Below are positions 41,656-51,768 of a DNA stretch of 64,000 nucleotides, one piece after another (position 1 is the first letter of the stretch; every line of letters begins with the position of its first letter). The stretch is taken from contig CAMAZP010000003.1 of the NCBI GenBank assembly GCA_945863605.1, forward strand, positions 62,001 through 126,000, read 5' to 3'. The notes under the pieces are model-generated. The model was not told where the DNA came from. It made no database searches and saw only the letters and a program-made list of their open reading frames with translations. The position numbers were made by a program, and so were the translations under genes. This stretch comes from Chitinophaga pinensis. Lineage in GTDB: Bacteria > Bacteroidota > Bacteroidia > Flavobacteriales_D > Crocinitomicaceae.

Positions 41656-42846
41656 ATGATTTTCAATATATTTAAAAAAGAATCAATTGACACTTTGCGT
41701 GATCGTCGTACCTTGATGATGATGCTTGTGATTCCAATTTTAATTTTTCCAATTACACTTAACGTTTTTGTGAGTATTTCGGCCTCTTTTCAAGAAGAAG
41801 CTGCAGTCAAAACCTTGAAAGTTGGAATCGTTGGCGATAAAAACAGTTATTTTGCACAGCAGTTAAATGAGATTCCGAGTGAAATGGGAGCGAAAAAGCT
41901 AGTATTTTTTAAAGATTCAGCTTCCTTAATGACGGAGTTAAAGAAAGACAGTATTCAACTTGGAATTATAACTGATAAACAATTCAATGAAGCATTGAAA
42001 GCTCAATTACCTGCTCGTGTAACTTGGTTCTTTGACGCAACAGAAATAGGAATAAACGAACGCGCAGAGCAGTATATGAAAATTATTGAAGTGAAAGCGC
42101 AACAAAAACGCTACGATGAATTGGAACTTGATTTCAGAAAAGTTACGCCGTTTCAAACTTCGTATCAAAACATTGCAAGCGACAAGAAAATGGTTGGACA
42201 AATTGCAGGCGGATTTTTACCTTACATATTCATAGCGTTCGGTTTTATTGGCTGTATGTATCCTGCGATTGATTTATTCACAGGAGAAAAAGAACGCGGG
42301 ACAATCGAAACACTTTTAACAACTCCTGTAGCTCGTTGGCAAATTCTATTTGGAAAAATGATGGTGGTTGTACTTTCGGGAATACTTGCTTCAAGTGCTG
42401 CTCTACTCGGTTTATTTATTTCGATTGAGTTTTTAGACATCGTTGACAATCAAGAAATCATGAAAATTATTCATGAGGTTTTAAGTCCATTATTTATTGT
42501 TTCAATGTTCAGTTTATTGTTTCCTCTTACCATTTTTTTTGCAGGAGTTATGATTCCAATTGCGGTATATGCGAAAACATTTAAAGAAGCACAAAGTATA
42601 ATTACACCTTTGAATATTGTTATGGTTTTGCCTGCGATGGTTGGTTTTTTTCCCGGAATTGAGTTGAATTTGATCACCGCTTGTATTCCTGTTGTAAATG
42701 TTGTTTTGGCAACAAAAGAACTGATTTCAGGAACTTTAGAATTTGGTTACTTAGCATTATGTTTTGGTGTGATGGTAATTCTTGCCCTCGCTTCGGTTTT
42801 TGTTTCTTACAAACAGTTTGGAAAAGAAACGAATGTGGTGAGTTGA
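41656..42846 (+). CDS. natB: ABC transporter permease, NatB/ABC-2 type
   Basis: The 396-residue permease starts with a short cytoplasmic helix (MIFNIFKKESIDTLRDRRT), a first membrane span (MMMLVIPILIFPITLNVFVS), a large periplasmic loop of about 145 residues, and then five or six spans with the ABC-2 motif YPAIDLFTGEKERGTIETLL near residue 200. Gene order and topology fit NatB. It is followed by a long nested palindrome that may end the transcript. Confidence 0.83.
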   Translation: MIFNIFKKESIDTLRDRRTLMMMLVIPILIFPITLNVFVSISASFQEEAAVKTLKVGIVGDKNSYFAQQLNEIPSEMGAKKLVFFKDSASLMTELKKDSIQLGIITDKQFNEALKAQLPARVTWFFDATEIGINERAEQYMKIIEVKAQQKRYDELELDFRKVTPFQTSYQNIASDKKMVGQIAGGFLPYIFIAFGFIGCMYPAIDLFTGEKERGTIETLLTTPVARWQILFGKMMVVVLSGILASSAALLGLFISIEFLDIVDNQEIMKIIHEVLSPLFIVSMFSLLFPLTIFFAGVMIPIAVYAKTFKEAQSIITPLNIVMVLPAMVGFFPGIELNLITACIPVVNVVLATKELISGTLEFGYLALCFGVMVILALASVFVSYKQFGKETNVVS

Positions 42847-42853
42847 GGATAAA

Positions 42854-42955
42854 TAGATTACAAATTACAGATTAACAAATTGCAGATTACTACAATTCAA
42901 TCTGCAATTTATGATTTTCTAATCTGTAATTTATTCTTTTCCAATCTTTAATCTA
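42854..42955. repeat. Nested palindrome (three stacked inverted repeats)
   Basis: Three pairs of perfect inverted repeats are nested: TAGATTA/TAATCTA (42854-42860 with 42949-42955), AAATTACAGATTA/TAATCTGTAATTT (42862-42874 with 42920-42932) and AAATTGCAGATT/AATCTGCAATTT (42877-42888 with 42899-42910). It sits between natB and the convergent type B gene, where a two-way terminator is expected, but is larger than needed. Confidence 0.85.
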
Positions 42956-42960
42956 GTCTT

Positions 42961-44967
42961 CTACCTAACGATATGAAAGAAACCGTTTTTATCCCCTTTT
43001 TCGTAGGATAACTTATAAAAATATACGCCATCTTGATAGGTATCACCATTTGTTGTTTTACCATTAAAAGGCTCGCCACCACTTATTTGTGTATAAATTA
43101 AATTTCCCCATCGATCGAAGATATACATCGTGTATTCTTGACAGGTTTTGAAATAATCGTCTAATTCAAAAACGTCATTTGAATTATCATCATTTGGGCT
43201 GAAAACATTTGGAAAATCAAAATCATCTAGTGTATAAATGTTTAAAATATCAAGTGCAATTTGACTTGCTGGCGATTCACATCCATTTACAGTAACAGTT
43301 GCGAAATAATTCCCTATTGAAGAAATTGGAGCAACGAATGAAAATGTATCTAAAACGGAAGAGAAATTATTTGGACCTGTCCATGCAAAAGTTCCACCAA
43401 CTACCGGCTGAACCTCAAAAATAGCACTATCATTTGGACATAAAAGAGGACTATTGTTTGATAAAATTGGTGACGATGGAATTGGAAAAACAATTAAATT
43501 ATAGATAATGATGGAATCACAACCTAAAGTAGTTTGTAAATCAAATTGATATACGCCAGTTGAACTAAGTGTTTGACCATAATAAGTAAATGTTTCACCT
43601 TCACACAAAGCAGTATCACGTGTGAACGAATAAGATGGATTTACAATTAAAGTTAAATCGATGATTGAGTCGCATCCTGCAATTGTTTGAAGATTTAAAA
43701 AGTAATTTCCTGGTTGATTTAATTGTTGATTTCCTAATGTGTAGAATTCATTTGAACATATTGTTTGGGTTGTGATTAAATTATAAGTAGGATTAACAGT
43801 AATCGAATTGATAGTTGTATCACTATAACATCCATTATACATTAAATAAACAGAATAGTCACCCGTTTGGATAGCTGTAGCATTTGAAATTATTGTATCA
43901 AAACTATTACATGTAAATCCATTTGGTCCTGTCCAAAAACAAGTTGCTCCAGAAATTGTATCTATTGATAATGCCAAGGAGTCACCAGAACAAAGTGGGG
44001 TATTGTAACTAATTACTGGTGATGGTACTTGAGTAGGTTGACCAATAATTGTATCTTTTGAAATAATACAACCTTCTAATGATTGAATAAATACTGTTAT
44101 GTTTCCACCTTGTAGATTGTTGAAAGTACTATCAGAACTATAGTTTAAACCGTTAGTTGAATATTGAATTTGGTTTCCAACAGCAGAAATTGTAATGCTA
44201 GCATCCGAGTAACCAAAGCAGCTAGCGTCTAAAATAGATACATCAGTAATCTCAGGTACTAAAATTATTGGTGCTTCAAAATCAAAAGTTGGTGTTCCTT
44301 GAGGAATTCCATCATGTGTTGTATTTCCTTGTATATTCAGATAATTTCCATCAAATTTATAGTAAGCCAATAGTCCAGTTTCAGTTGTTGGATTAGGCAA
44401 ATTATTCATATTCTGTAATATTTGAGGCTGTGTTCTTACCACATTCCAAACTCTAAGCTCATCTATTGATCCCCGAAAGTGATCTGTACCCGGACTAGCT
44501 GCTCTAGTTCCAATAGCGCTAACTAGATCGTTAGTAACTATAGTTCCTGTATGAGCACTATCAGCTACAAGACACCCATTTATATATAGTTTAATTGAGG
44601 CTCCATCATAAGTTGCCGCAATGTGATACCAGACATTATTGACAACAGGAATTGAACTATTTACAACTTTAAATCCTGAGCTTGTAGTTATTTGAAAATT
44701 ATTTGCTCTAAGTAAATAATTTACATTACTTGGATCTAAATGTTTTGAAATAATATTTTGAATATTTCCATTTGCACCTCTTTTGTATAAGGCTTCGATA
44801 GTTAATTGTGTCCCTCCAACATCTAAATCTCCAATTGCTAACCATCGCTGAGTTGGTGCGGGAAATGTGTTAAGAGAATTTTGTGAAAAGGAAATGTGAC
44901 TTAAAAAAAGGAATGTTAATACAAAGCTATATTTTGAAAGTTTAAAAAAGTATATTTTTAATGACAT
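42961..44967 (-). CDS. T9SS type B (gliding-associated C-terminal) protein with LamG-like domain
   Basis: From the ATG at 44967 the product has 668 residues and a signal peptide (MSLKIYFFKLSKYSFVLTFL then FLSHISFSQ). A longer in-frame reading to 45021 lacks support. Residues about 35-210 look like a LamG/concanavalin-A-like domain (TIEALYKRG, WYHIAATYDGASIKLYING, GSIDELRVWN). Then come Ig-like parts and two CDSI-type repeats (TICSNEFYTLGNQQLNQPGN; ETFTYYGQTLSSTGVYQ). The end FDFPNVFSPNDDNSND to YFYKLSYEKGDKNGFFHIVR is a type B sorting domain. It is a paralogue of the next gene upstream. Confidence 0.83.
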   Translation of the reverse strand: MSLKIYFFKLSKYSFVLTFLFLSHISFSQNSLNTFPAPTQRWLAIGDLDVGGTQLTIEALYKRGANGNIQNIISKHLDPSNVNYLLRANNFQITTSSGFKVVNSSIPVVNNVWYHIAATYDGASIKLYINGCLVADSAHTGTIVTNDLVSAIGTRAASPGTDHFRGSIDELRVWNVVRTQPQILQNMNNLPNPTTETGLLAYYKFDGNYLNIQGNTTHDGIPQGTPTFDFEAPIILVPEITDVSILDASCFGYSDASITISAVGNQIQYSTNGLNYSSDSTFNNLQGGNITVFIQSLEGCIISKDTIIGQPTQVPSPVISYNTPLCSGDSLALSIDTISGATCFWTGPNGFTCNSFDTIISNATAIQTGDYSVYLMYNGCYSDTTINSITVNPTYNLITTQTICSNEFYTLGNQQLNQPGNYFLNLQTIAGCDSIIDLTLIVNPSYSFTRDTALCEGETFTYYGQTLSSTGVYQFDLQTTLGCDSIIIYNLIVFPIPSSPILSNNSPLLCPNDSAIFEVQPVVGGTFAWTGPNNFSSVLDTFSFVAPISSIGNYFATVTVNGCESPASQIALDILNIYTLDDFDFPNVFSPNDDNSNDVFELDDYFKTCQEYTMYIFDRWGNLIYTQISGGEPFNGKTTNGDTYQDGVYFYKLSYEKGDKNGFFHIVR

Positions 44968-45057
44968 ATTTAATAATAGCACAAAGTTAGTAGTTAAAGC
45001 TAATAGTTTTAAAAAAGACATTAAAGTTATCTATATAGTTGCTTTTTTAATAAAAAA

Positions 45058-47169
45058 CTATCTAACAATATGGAAAAAACCAGATTTTGAACCTTCGTCG
45101 TAATTTAATTTATAGAAATATATGCCGTCACTTAATTCCGATCCATCAGTTGCTTTTCCTTCAAATGGGGCTTCATCGAATTTATGTGTAAAAACTAAAT
45201 TTCCCCAACGGTTATAAATAAATAATTCAAAATCACTACAGGTATAGAAATACGATTGAATGTCTAATTTATCATTAATTTCATTACCATCAGGAGTAAT
45301 AACATTTGGAAAAGTGAAATCTTCAAAACTAAAAATATTGGTGATTTCAACTGGAATTGAAGTTGATGGAGAAATACAACCATTAACTGAAACGGTTGCG
45401 GTATAAATTCCCATATTTATTGGAAAAGCAGAGAAAAGCGTATCTTGAGAATATGAAACAAAATTATTTGGACCTGTCCACGTAAAGTTTCCATCTATAA
45501 CTGGTGCAGCTGATAAATTTAATAAGTCTCCTGGGCATTCTAAAGGGCTATTATTAATCAAGGACGGTGCTTCTGGAATCGAATAAATAGTCATAATCAA
45601 AGTAACAACTGAATCACAACCATTTGATCCAACAAGAGTAGCAGAGTAAGATCCGGCAGTTGATATTGATTGACCATTAAAATTATAACTCAAACCTTGA
45701 CACATCTCATGCGTTATAGTTGAACTTGTTGTTGGTTTTATCGTTAAATTCAAATAAACGATCGAATCGCAACCTGAAACATCCTGCAAAGACTGCGAAT
45801 AATTACCTGTGTTTGTGAGTGATTGACCAAAAAATGTATAGGATTCTCCTGGACAAATTTCAATATTTTGAGTGGAACTTAAAACTGGACTCATTAATAA
45901 GTTTAGGTTGACAATTGAATCACAACCTGCTGCACTTTGAACCGTTTGAGAATAAATTCCTGGATTGGTTAAAGTTTGGCCAAAAAAAGTATAAGAACCT
46001 CCTTGACAGATAGTTTCATTAATTGTTTGTGATAAAATTGGGTTTACTGTTAGATTAAGTGTTATTGTTGAATCACAACCATTAGTTGCTTGAATAGTTA
46101 CTTGGTGCTGACCTGCAGTCGAGAAGGCTTGCCCCCCAACTGTATAACTACCCCCTTGACAGACCGATGCATTTATAGTACTTGAAGCGTCTGGTTTGAC
46201 TGTAACGACAACTTCATCAGTAGCAGGGCATGATGTTGGATTGGATAATAAAGTTGTTGTAACAATGTAATTTTGAGTAATATTTGATGTTCCTGTATTT
46301 GTTAATGTTACTGTTGGGTTTGAAATATTTGTTTGATTTAATCCAATTGCTGGTGACCATGAGTAGAGGTAATTTTGATTATTAGCAGCACCAATTTGTC
46401 CAGATGAACCATTACAAATTGAAATATCTGAGCCTGCATTAGGTGTTGCGATGTCAGCGTATATAATTGCATTTTTAATAGAGTGTCTATCGTTTGATCC
46501 ACCAGTACTTGCAGTGAAACCCATATATCCAACAAAAGAAACAGTATAATTAGTGCTCAACCATTGTGTTCCATTTATACTTACCGTAATTACACCATTA
46601 TTGTAGTTGATTATTGCATGATTATAGTCATTGGAGCGAATAAAATTTAAATTTCCACCTGAATTGTTAACCTTTACAATCCCAGCAGCACATTCATTGT
46701 AGCCAATACCATTATAAATTTGAATTTCAGGGTTTGCTCCACAACCATTGTCATAGGTGTCAAAAACGACTTTAATACCATTTGCTGTTTGAGGAATACC
46801 AACACCTCCACCGTTGACAAACCCTGCTGGTGGAACATCTAAAAAACAAAAAGCAATACCATCTGCACCACTTCCATCATTAATTCTGAAATAAAAATCG
46901 ACATTCCACTGGTAGCAAGTTGATAAATCTATTGGCTGACTGTAAAATATTCCACCGCTTGAATTGCCAACGTTATTTGTTAAAATTAATTCATCAGGAT
47001 TTGTATCAGGATCGCCACCAGTATCGCCCAAAGCTGCTGCTCCAGTTAAATTCCAACCAGTCGTGTTTACAGTAGGAGAACCAGTCAGTTCAGCAAATAT
47101 TAGTGATTGAGAAAATGCGCTTATTGATAAAGCAACAAAAAAAGTTAGAAGAAGATTATTTGTCGACAT
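45058..47169 (-). CDS. T9SS type B protein with L-type lectin-like domain and repeats
   Basis: The 703-residue protein has a signal peptide (MSTNNLLLTFFVALSISAFS). Residues about 20-235 form a legume/L-type lectin-like domain (SQPIDLSTCYQWNVDFYFRI; GADGIAFCFLD; GIKVVFDTYDNG). After an Ig-like linker four repeats of about 45 residues follow, each with VCQGGSYTVGGQ-type start and GCDSIVNLNL-type end. The final 85 residues (FTFPNVITPDGNEIND onward, ending FYKLNYDEGSKSGFFHIVR) are a type B T9SS tail. It is a likely adhesin on the surface. Confidence 0.85.
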   Translation of the reverse strand: MSTNNLLLTFFVALSISAFSQSLIFAELTGSPTVNTTGWNLTGAAALGDTGGDPDTNPDELILTNNVGNSSGGIFYSQPIDLSTCYQWNVDFYFRINDGSGADGIAFCFLDVPPAGFVNGGGVGIPQTANGIKVVFDTYDNGCGANPEIQIYNGIGYNECAAGIVKVNNSGGNLNFIRSNDYNHAIINYNNGVITVSINGTQWLSTNYTVSFVGYMGFTASTGGSNDRHSIKNAIIYADIATPNAGSDISICNGSSGQIGAANNQNYLYSWSPAIGLNQTNISNPTVTLTNTGTSNITQNYIVTTTLLSNPTSCPATDEVVVTVKPDASSTINASVCQGGSYTVGGQAFSTAGQHQVTIQATNGCDSTITLNLTVNPILSQTINETICQGGSYTFFGQTLTNPGIYSQTVQSAAGCDSIVNLNLLMSPVLSSTQNIEICPGESYTFFGQSLTNTGNYSQSLQDVSGCDSIVYLNLTIKPTTSSTITHEMCQGLSYNFNGQSISTAGSYSATLVGSNGCDSVVTLIMTIYSIPEAPSLINNSPLECPGDLLNLSAAPVIDGNFTWTGPNNFVSYSQDTLFSAFPINMGIYTATVSVNGCISPSTSIPVEITNIFSFEDFTFPNVITPDGNEINDKLDIQSYFYTCSDFELFIYNRWGNLVFTHKFDEAPFEGKATDGSELSDGIYFYKLNYDEGSKSGFFHIVR

Positions 47170-47203
47170 GTTTATAAATTAAAATTGTTTTCTTTTAAAA
47201 ATT

Positions 47204-49084
47204 TTATGAATCAAATTCTGCTAATTCTATCCAACGAACTGTAATAGAATCGATATTTTCGGTTATTTTACCAAGTTTAATACCTAAATCATATACTTCT
47301 TTATTGTTCAGTTTACCTGACGAAAGTTGTTCCACGATTGTTGCTTTTTCAGTTTCTAAAATCTCTAGTTCCTTTTCAATTTTCTTGAATTCTTCTTTTT
47401 CTTTGTAGCTTAATTTTCGTTTCTCAACTTCTACTTTTTTTTCTATTACAACTTGTTTTTCTTGCTGAATTTGAGCTTGAGCTAAATTACTTTTTTCATC
47501 GCGTTTATCTTGAATCTGTTTCTTTCTGAAATCGGTATAGTTTCCAACAATATCCTTGATTTTTCCTTCGCCTTCAAAAACAAAAAGATGATCAACCATC
47601 TTGTCCATAAAATAACGGTCGTGGGAAACAACAATTAAACAACCTTGGAAATTTCTCAAATAATCTTCCAAAACGGACATTGCGAAAATATCTAAATCGT
47701 TCGTTGGCTCATCTAGAATCAAAAAGTTTGGATTGCTCATCAAAACGCGCAACAATTTCAAACGTCGCTTTTCTCCTCCGCTTAATTTATGAACGAAATT
47801 GTAATGCATATCTCTTGAGAAAAGAAATCGCTCCAACAATTGAGCAGCTGAAAGTTGACGACCTTTTTCTAAAGGAATGTATTCTGCAACTTCTTTTACT
47901 ACATCAATTACCTTAAAGTCGTCAGGAACTTTGATTAAATCCTGAGAATAGTAACCAAAAACAACCGTTTCACCAATAACGATTTTTCCTTTGTCCGTAG
48001 GTTCTTCACCCAACAACATTTTCAAGAAAGTTGTTTTACCTGTTCCGTTATTTCCAACAATTCCTAAACGCTCTAAACGTTGTACGTTATAAGTAAAGTC
48101 TTCTAATATTTTTTTCTCACCGAAGTTTTTTCCAACTTTATGAAATTCCACGATTTTAGAACCTAAACGCTCCATTTTTACTGGCAATTCCAATTCGTCT
48201 TCGTCGGTGTTTTGAAGTGCTGTTTTCTTGATGTCCTGAAAAGCATCCACACGTGCTTTTTGCTTTACGCCTCGTGCTTTTGGTTGACGTCTAATCCATT
48301 CTAATTCTTTCTTAAAGGTATTTTTTGCCTTCTCAATTGTTGATTGTAATTGATCTTCGCGTTCGGCTTTTTTCTCTAAATAATAGGAGAAATTACCTTT
48401 GTATTTATAAATTGTTTGATCAGCTAATTCAAAAATTGTATCACACACTACTTCTAAGAAATAACGGTCGTGCGTTACCATTAAAATTGTTGATTTCGAA
48501 GTAGCTAAATATGCTTCTAACCATTCAATCATGTCTAAATCCAAGTGATTGGTAGGCTCATCAAGGAATAAAAAATCAGCTTCTGACAACAACACTTTTG
48601 CTAAAGCCACACGTTTTTTCTGACCTCCAGAAAGTGAACCAACAAGCTGAGAAGTGTCTTGTAATTTAAGAACTGACAAGATTTGTTGCACTTTTACTTC
48701 GATGTCCCAAGCATTCATTTCTGTAATTTCTTGGTACAAATGTTCCAACGCTTTTTCGTCGTTGTTGTCCATCGCAATGTTGTACTCTTTAATCAATTTT
48801 AGTTCGGGCAAATCGTGATCGAAAACAGCTTCTAAAATCGTTTGGTCCGGATTCATCAATTCTGTTTGTTCCATGAAAGCAACACGAATGTCGTTTCTAA
48901 ACACAATTCGACCGCTATCGTACTGTTCAAAATCCATCAAACAGCGCAGTAAAGTTGTTTTTCCAGAACCATTTTTGGCAATAATAGCTACTTTCTGTCC
49001 TTGGTCGATACCAAAAGTTAAGTCAGCAAAAAGTACGCGTTCACCAAACGATTTGGTAAGATTTTCAACAGAAAGGTAATTCAT
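47204..49084 (-). CDS. ABC-F family ATPase, Uup-like
   Basis: The 626-residue protein has two ATP-binding cassettes and no membrane part. Walker A sites are GSGKTTLL near residue 40 and GTGKTTFLKML near 345; signatures are LSGGQKKRVALAK and LSGGEKRRLKLLR; Walker B are FLFLDEPTNHLDLD and FLILDEPTNDLD. A linker of about 90 residues joins them, and a charged C-terminal coiled coil follows (KKVEVEKRKLSYKEKEE). ABC-F proteins act on the ribosome or, for Uup, in DNA-related processes. A -7 element TACCTTTG lies 32 nt upstream. Confidence 0.9.
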   Translation of the reverse strand: MNYLSVENLTKSFGERVLFADLTFGIDQGQKVAIIAKNGSGKTTLLRCLMDFEQYDSGRIVFRNDIRVAFMEQTELMNPDQTILEAVFDHDLPELKLIKEYNIAMDNNDEKALEHLYQEITEMNAWDIEVKVQQILSVLKLQDTSQLVGSLSGGQKKRVALAKVLLSEADFLFLDEPTNHLDLDMIEWLEAYLATSKSTILMVTHDRYFLEVVCDTIFELADQTIYKYKGNFSYYLEKKAEREDQLQSTIEKAKNTFKKELEWIRRQPKARGVKQKARVDAFQDIKKTALQNTDEDELELPVKMERLGSKIVEFHKVGKNFGEKKILEDFTYNVQRLERLGIVGNNGTGKTTFLKMLLGEEPTDKGKIVIGETVVFGYYSQDLIKVPDDFKVIDVVKEVAEYIPLEKGRQLSAAQLLERFLFSRDMHYNFVHKLSGGEKRRLKLLRVLMSNPNFLILDEPTNDLDIFAMSVLEDYLRNFQGCLIVVSHDRYFMDKMVDHLFVFEGEGKIKDIVGNYTDFRKKQIQDKRDEKSNLAQAQIQQEKQVVIEKKVEVEKRKLSYKEKEEFKKIEKELEILETEKATIVEQLSSGKLNNKEVYDLGIKLGKITENIDSITVRWIELAEFDS

Positions 49085-49115
49085 TAATGATTTTTTACAC
49101 CCATTTTGGGTAGTG

Positions 49116-49123
49116 CAAAGGTA
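49116..49123 (-). promoter_or_regulatory. -7 element TACCTTTG of the ABC-F gene
   Basis: On the minus strand TACCTTTG is an exact consensus match and leaves a leader of about 25 nt. No -33 TTG at normal spacing. Confidence 0.5.
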
Positions 49124-49182
49124 GGGGATTATTTTTGAAAGAAGTTGATATTAACTTAGGATTTGATTCTAAATTATAATGA

Positions 49183-51516
49183 TTATTTCACGATTAAAAC
49201 TTTTCCTACTTTTTTATCATTACCTTCATTGGTTGCTGTCCAAATTAAGTAAACACCTGTCGCAGCTTTTTCTCCGTTTAACGTTTTACCATCCCACGTT
49301 GCCGTACCTCCGTTAGAAGTTGTTTTGTACACTAAATTTCCAGCAACGTCCGTGATTTTAACATCCGAATTGTAGCGAATTCCTTGCATTGTTATTGGTC
49401 CAAAATAATTCGGACGAACAGGATTTGGAAATACAACAACATCACTGTATTCTGGGTCTTCGTAAGTGGCATTTGTTCTGAAAGAAACCAATCCTTTATC
49501 AGTAATAATGAATAATTCGCCATTCGTTTGATCTAATTTTAAGTCAAATATATTATTAGAAATTAAAGGAGAATTATCAGTAGTGTATTGCTCTAAAATT
49601 TCTGAGCCGTCCTGAGAAAGCAATAAAATACCAGCGTTTGCAGTTGCCATCCATTTTCTATTTCCGCCATCTACTTCAATATCAGTGATGTGGGTTGAAC
49701 CCAAAACATACTCCACATTTCCTTCAAATTGAACTTTTACACGTTGAGCATCATACTCTCCGGGTGAGGCATCAAACGAGGAATTAGCATTATATAATAT
49801 TGCGAATCCAGCATCTGTTCCTATCCAAATCTCACCCTCAAAATCAGCGGCAATTGCTGTAATGTTTTCAGATGGTAAATTACCATAATTTTCACCTGAC
49901 CTTAGATTAATGCGTTTATCATCGCTAGTTATTGATATTGAGCCATTTGTATTATATCCAAATAATCCGTCGTTATCAGTTGCACACCAAACATTACCTT
50001 GAAAGTCAACAATCATTTTTTTTGTATACTTATTTCTCGCGTTTGTACCAAGATCAAAATTTAACCATTCACCATTATTTGTTCTCACATTCAAAGGTTT
50101 ATCTGTGTATCCATTTAAGCACCATAAATTCCCTTTTTCATCGTAACAAACATCTGAAACAAAATACCAACCACTACCAGAAATACTTAGTTGAAGGGTT
50201 GAATTAGTATCATTATAAACAGAACAGTTTGTGCCTTCGAAAATAGTTACAGGTACTTCAGATGGAGTACAAACAGCGTACTCATTTATGTTTTTTGGAT
50301 TTATTGAAACATCAAGGAAATCCCATATATTTTGACCTTGCCAACACGACTGTTCATTCACATTTGTAAATGACCATTCTTCATTTTCAAAAAAGTGAAT
50401 CCCATTTTTAGTGAATGCAGGAAATTTTCCATTAAGAAAACCGGTTGAAAATGCAGTTTTACCATTTTGGGAATCAATTGTGTAAAAGAAATCGTTGTAG
50501 GAACCTGAAGTGGTATAGTTTTTCACATTCACTTCAGTTGACATGTAATACAAACAATTAGATAAATCAGATGCCCACATACCTTTCGAATTTATTCCAG
50601 ACCTTGAAATAGATAAATTTACACCCAAATTTGTACTGGTATATGCACTGATTAATTCAAAAGTATTACCATCATATACATAAATACCCGATTCTAGATT
50701 GATTGCAATTTTATCATTTCCAATAGTGTTCAATGAATTTATTTCAAGCGAAAATGGACTTTCAGACACAACCGATTTACCCTCATTTGTTAATACAAAT
50801 ATTGTATCTTTCCCGTATTCCGTATGTTGAAAAAGGACAAATAAATTGTTATCAATTACCTCCATTTCTTTATATAGGTTTTGACCTAAAATTGCTAATC
50901 GATTGTCAATTGACCATTCGGAAGAAGTCGCAATAGCTGGATTTTGGAGTAAGCCTCTGAGTAATTTTGAAGGTGTTAGGGCAATTATAGTATCTCCAAT
51001 AAAAGATAATGCATTTATTTTCTCTGTTCCATTCGTCGGATAAAATGTGTCTTTTACTTCATTCTTAACAGGATTTAGTTGAATTATAGCAAAATCTGTT
51101 GATACATAAATAAAGTCTTGAAATCTAATAAAACCATTAATGCGTTTGGAGGTAGCTACAGACGCTAATTTTATAGCTGGAATATTATAAATTCTTCCAT
51201 TTTTAAGCTTATCAATATTTCCATTTTCGTAACCAATAAACAAAGCTGATTCAACTTCATCCCAATACAGCCGACTAATTGAAATATCAGATAATCCAGT
51301 TAATACATTTAATAGTTCTTTTTCGTCATTATTTGAAATAGCTAATGATAGCAAACCGTTTTCTAGTGCTGTGTATACTTTATCTTCTGTTACCGCAACA
51401 TCGATAGCTTTACTAGTTGCTGTATGAAATCTCCATTCTCCTGTACCAATTTGTGAATATACTACTGTATTAATTAGTAAGAATAAAAACCCGAAAATGT
51501 AATTCATGGAACGCAT
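49183..51516 (-). CDS. porZ: PorZ-like T9SS attachment-complex protein
   Basis: The 777-residue protein has a signal peptide (MRSMNYIFGFLFLLINTVVYSQ) and then GTGEWRFHTATSKAIDVAVT, as in PorZ. The first 350 residues and the following 330 residues form two seven-bladed propellers with two-component-sensor-like repeats (GNLWCLNGYTD, GNVWCATDNDGLFGYNT, GEIWIGTDAGFAILYN). The C-terminal 85 residues are a beta-sandwich with VVVFPNPVRPNYFGPITMQG. PorZ works on the surface with PorU, PorV and PorQ, presenting A-LPS to the sortase. Size and order match PorZ (about 776). The alternative is another propeller substrate. Confidence 0.78.
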   Translation of the reverse strand: MRSMNYIFGFLFLLINTVVYSQIGTGEWRFHTATSKAIDVAVTEDKVYTALENGLLSLAISNNDEKELLNVLTGLSDISISRLYWDEVESALFIGYENGNIDKLKNGRIYNIPAIKLASVATSKRINGFIRFQDFIYVSTDFAIIQLNPVKNEVKDTFYPTNGTEKINALSFIGDTIIALTPSKLLRGLLQNPAIATSSEWSIDNRLAILGQNLYKEMEVIDNNLFVLFQHTEYGKDTIFVLTNEGKSVVSESPFSLEINSLNTIGNDKIAINLESGIYVYDGNTFELISAYTSTNLGVNLSISRSGINSKGMWASDLSNCLYYMSTEVNVKNYTTSGSYNDFFYTIDSQNGKTAFSTGFLNGKFPAFTKNGIHFFENEEWSFTNVNEQSCWQGQNIWDFLDVSINPKNINEYAVCTPSEVPVTIFEGTNCSVYNDTNSTLQLSISGSGWYFVSDVCYDEKGNLWCLNGYTDKPLNVRTNNGEWLNFDLGTNARNKYTKKMIVDFQGNVWCATDNDGLFGYNTNGSISITSDDKRINLRSGENYGNLPSENITAIAADFEGEIWIGTDAGFAILYNANSSFDASPGEYDAQRVKVQFEGNVEYVLGSTHITDIEVDGGNRKWMATANAGILLLSQDGSEILEQYTTDNSPLISNNIFDLKLDQTNGELFIITDKGLVSFRTNATYEDPEYSDVVVFPNPVRPNYFGPITMQGIRYNSDVKITDVAGNLVYKTTSNGGTATWDGKTLNGEKAATGVYLIWTATNEGNDKKVGKVLIVK

Positions 51517-51768
51517 TAAATAAATTGAATGTGAATAAAACGATCAAAACTTAGATTTGTTGTTTTAAAGTTTTAATTTCATTGATGCTTAATTTCAAAA
51601 CCAAACAAGTTTTAACTCAAAAAATCATATAGTTTATCACTTTCATAAATTTTAAAATTAAGTTTGCTAATTGAAATAAAAACAACTTTCAACAAAGGTT
51701 GAAAAAGTGAACTATTTTATCAAACAATTAAAATAAGTAAGCTGAACTAAAAAAAGGAAACAATTGGT

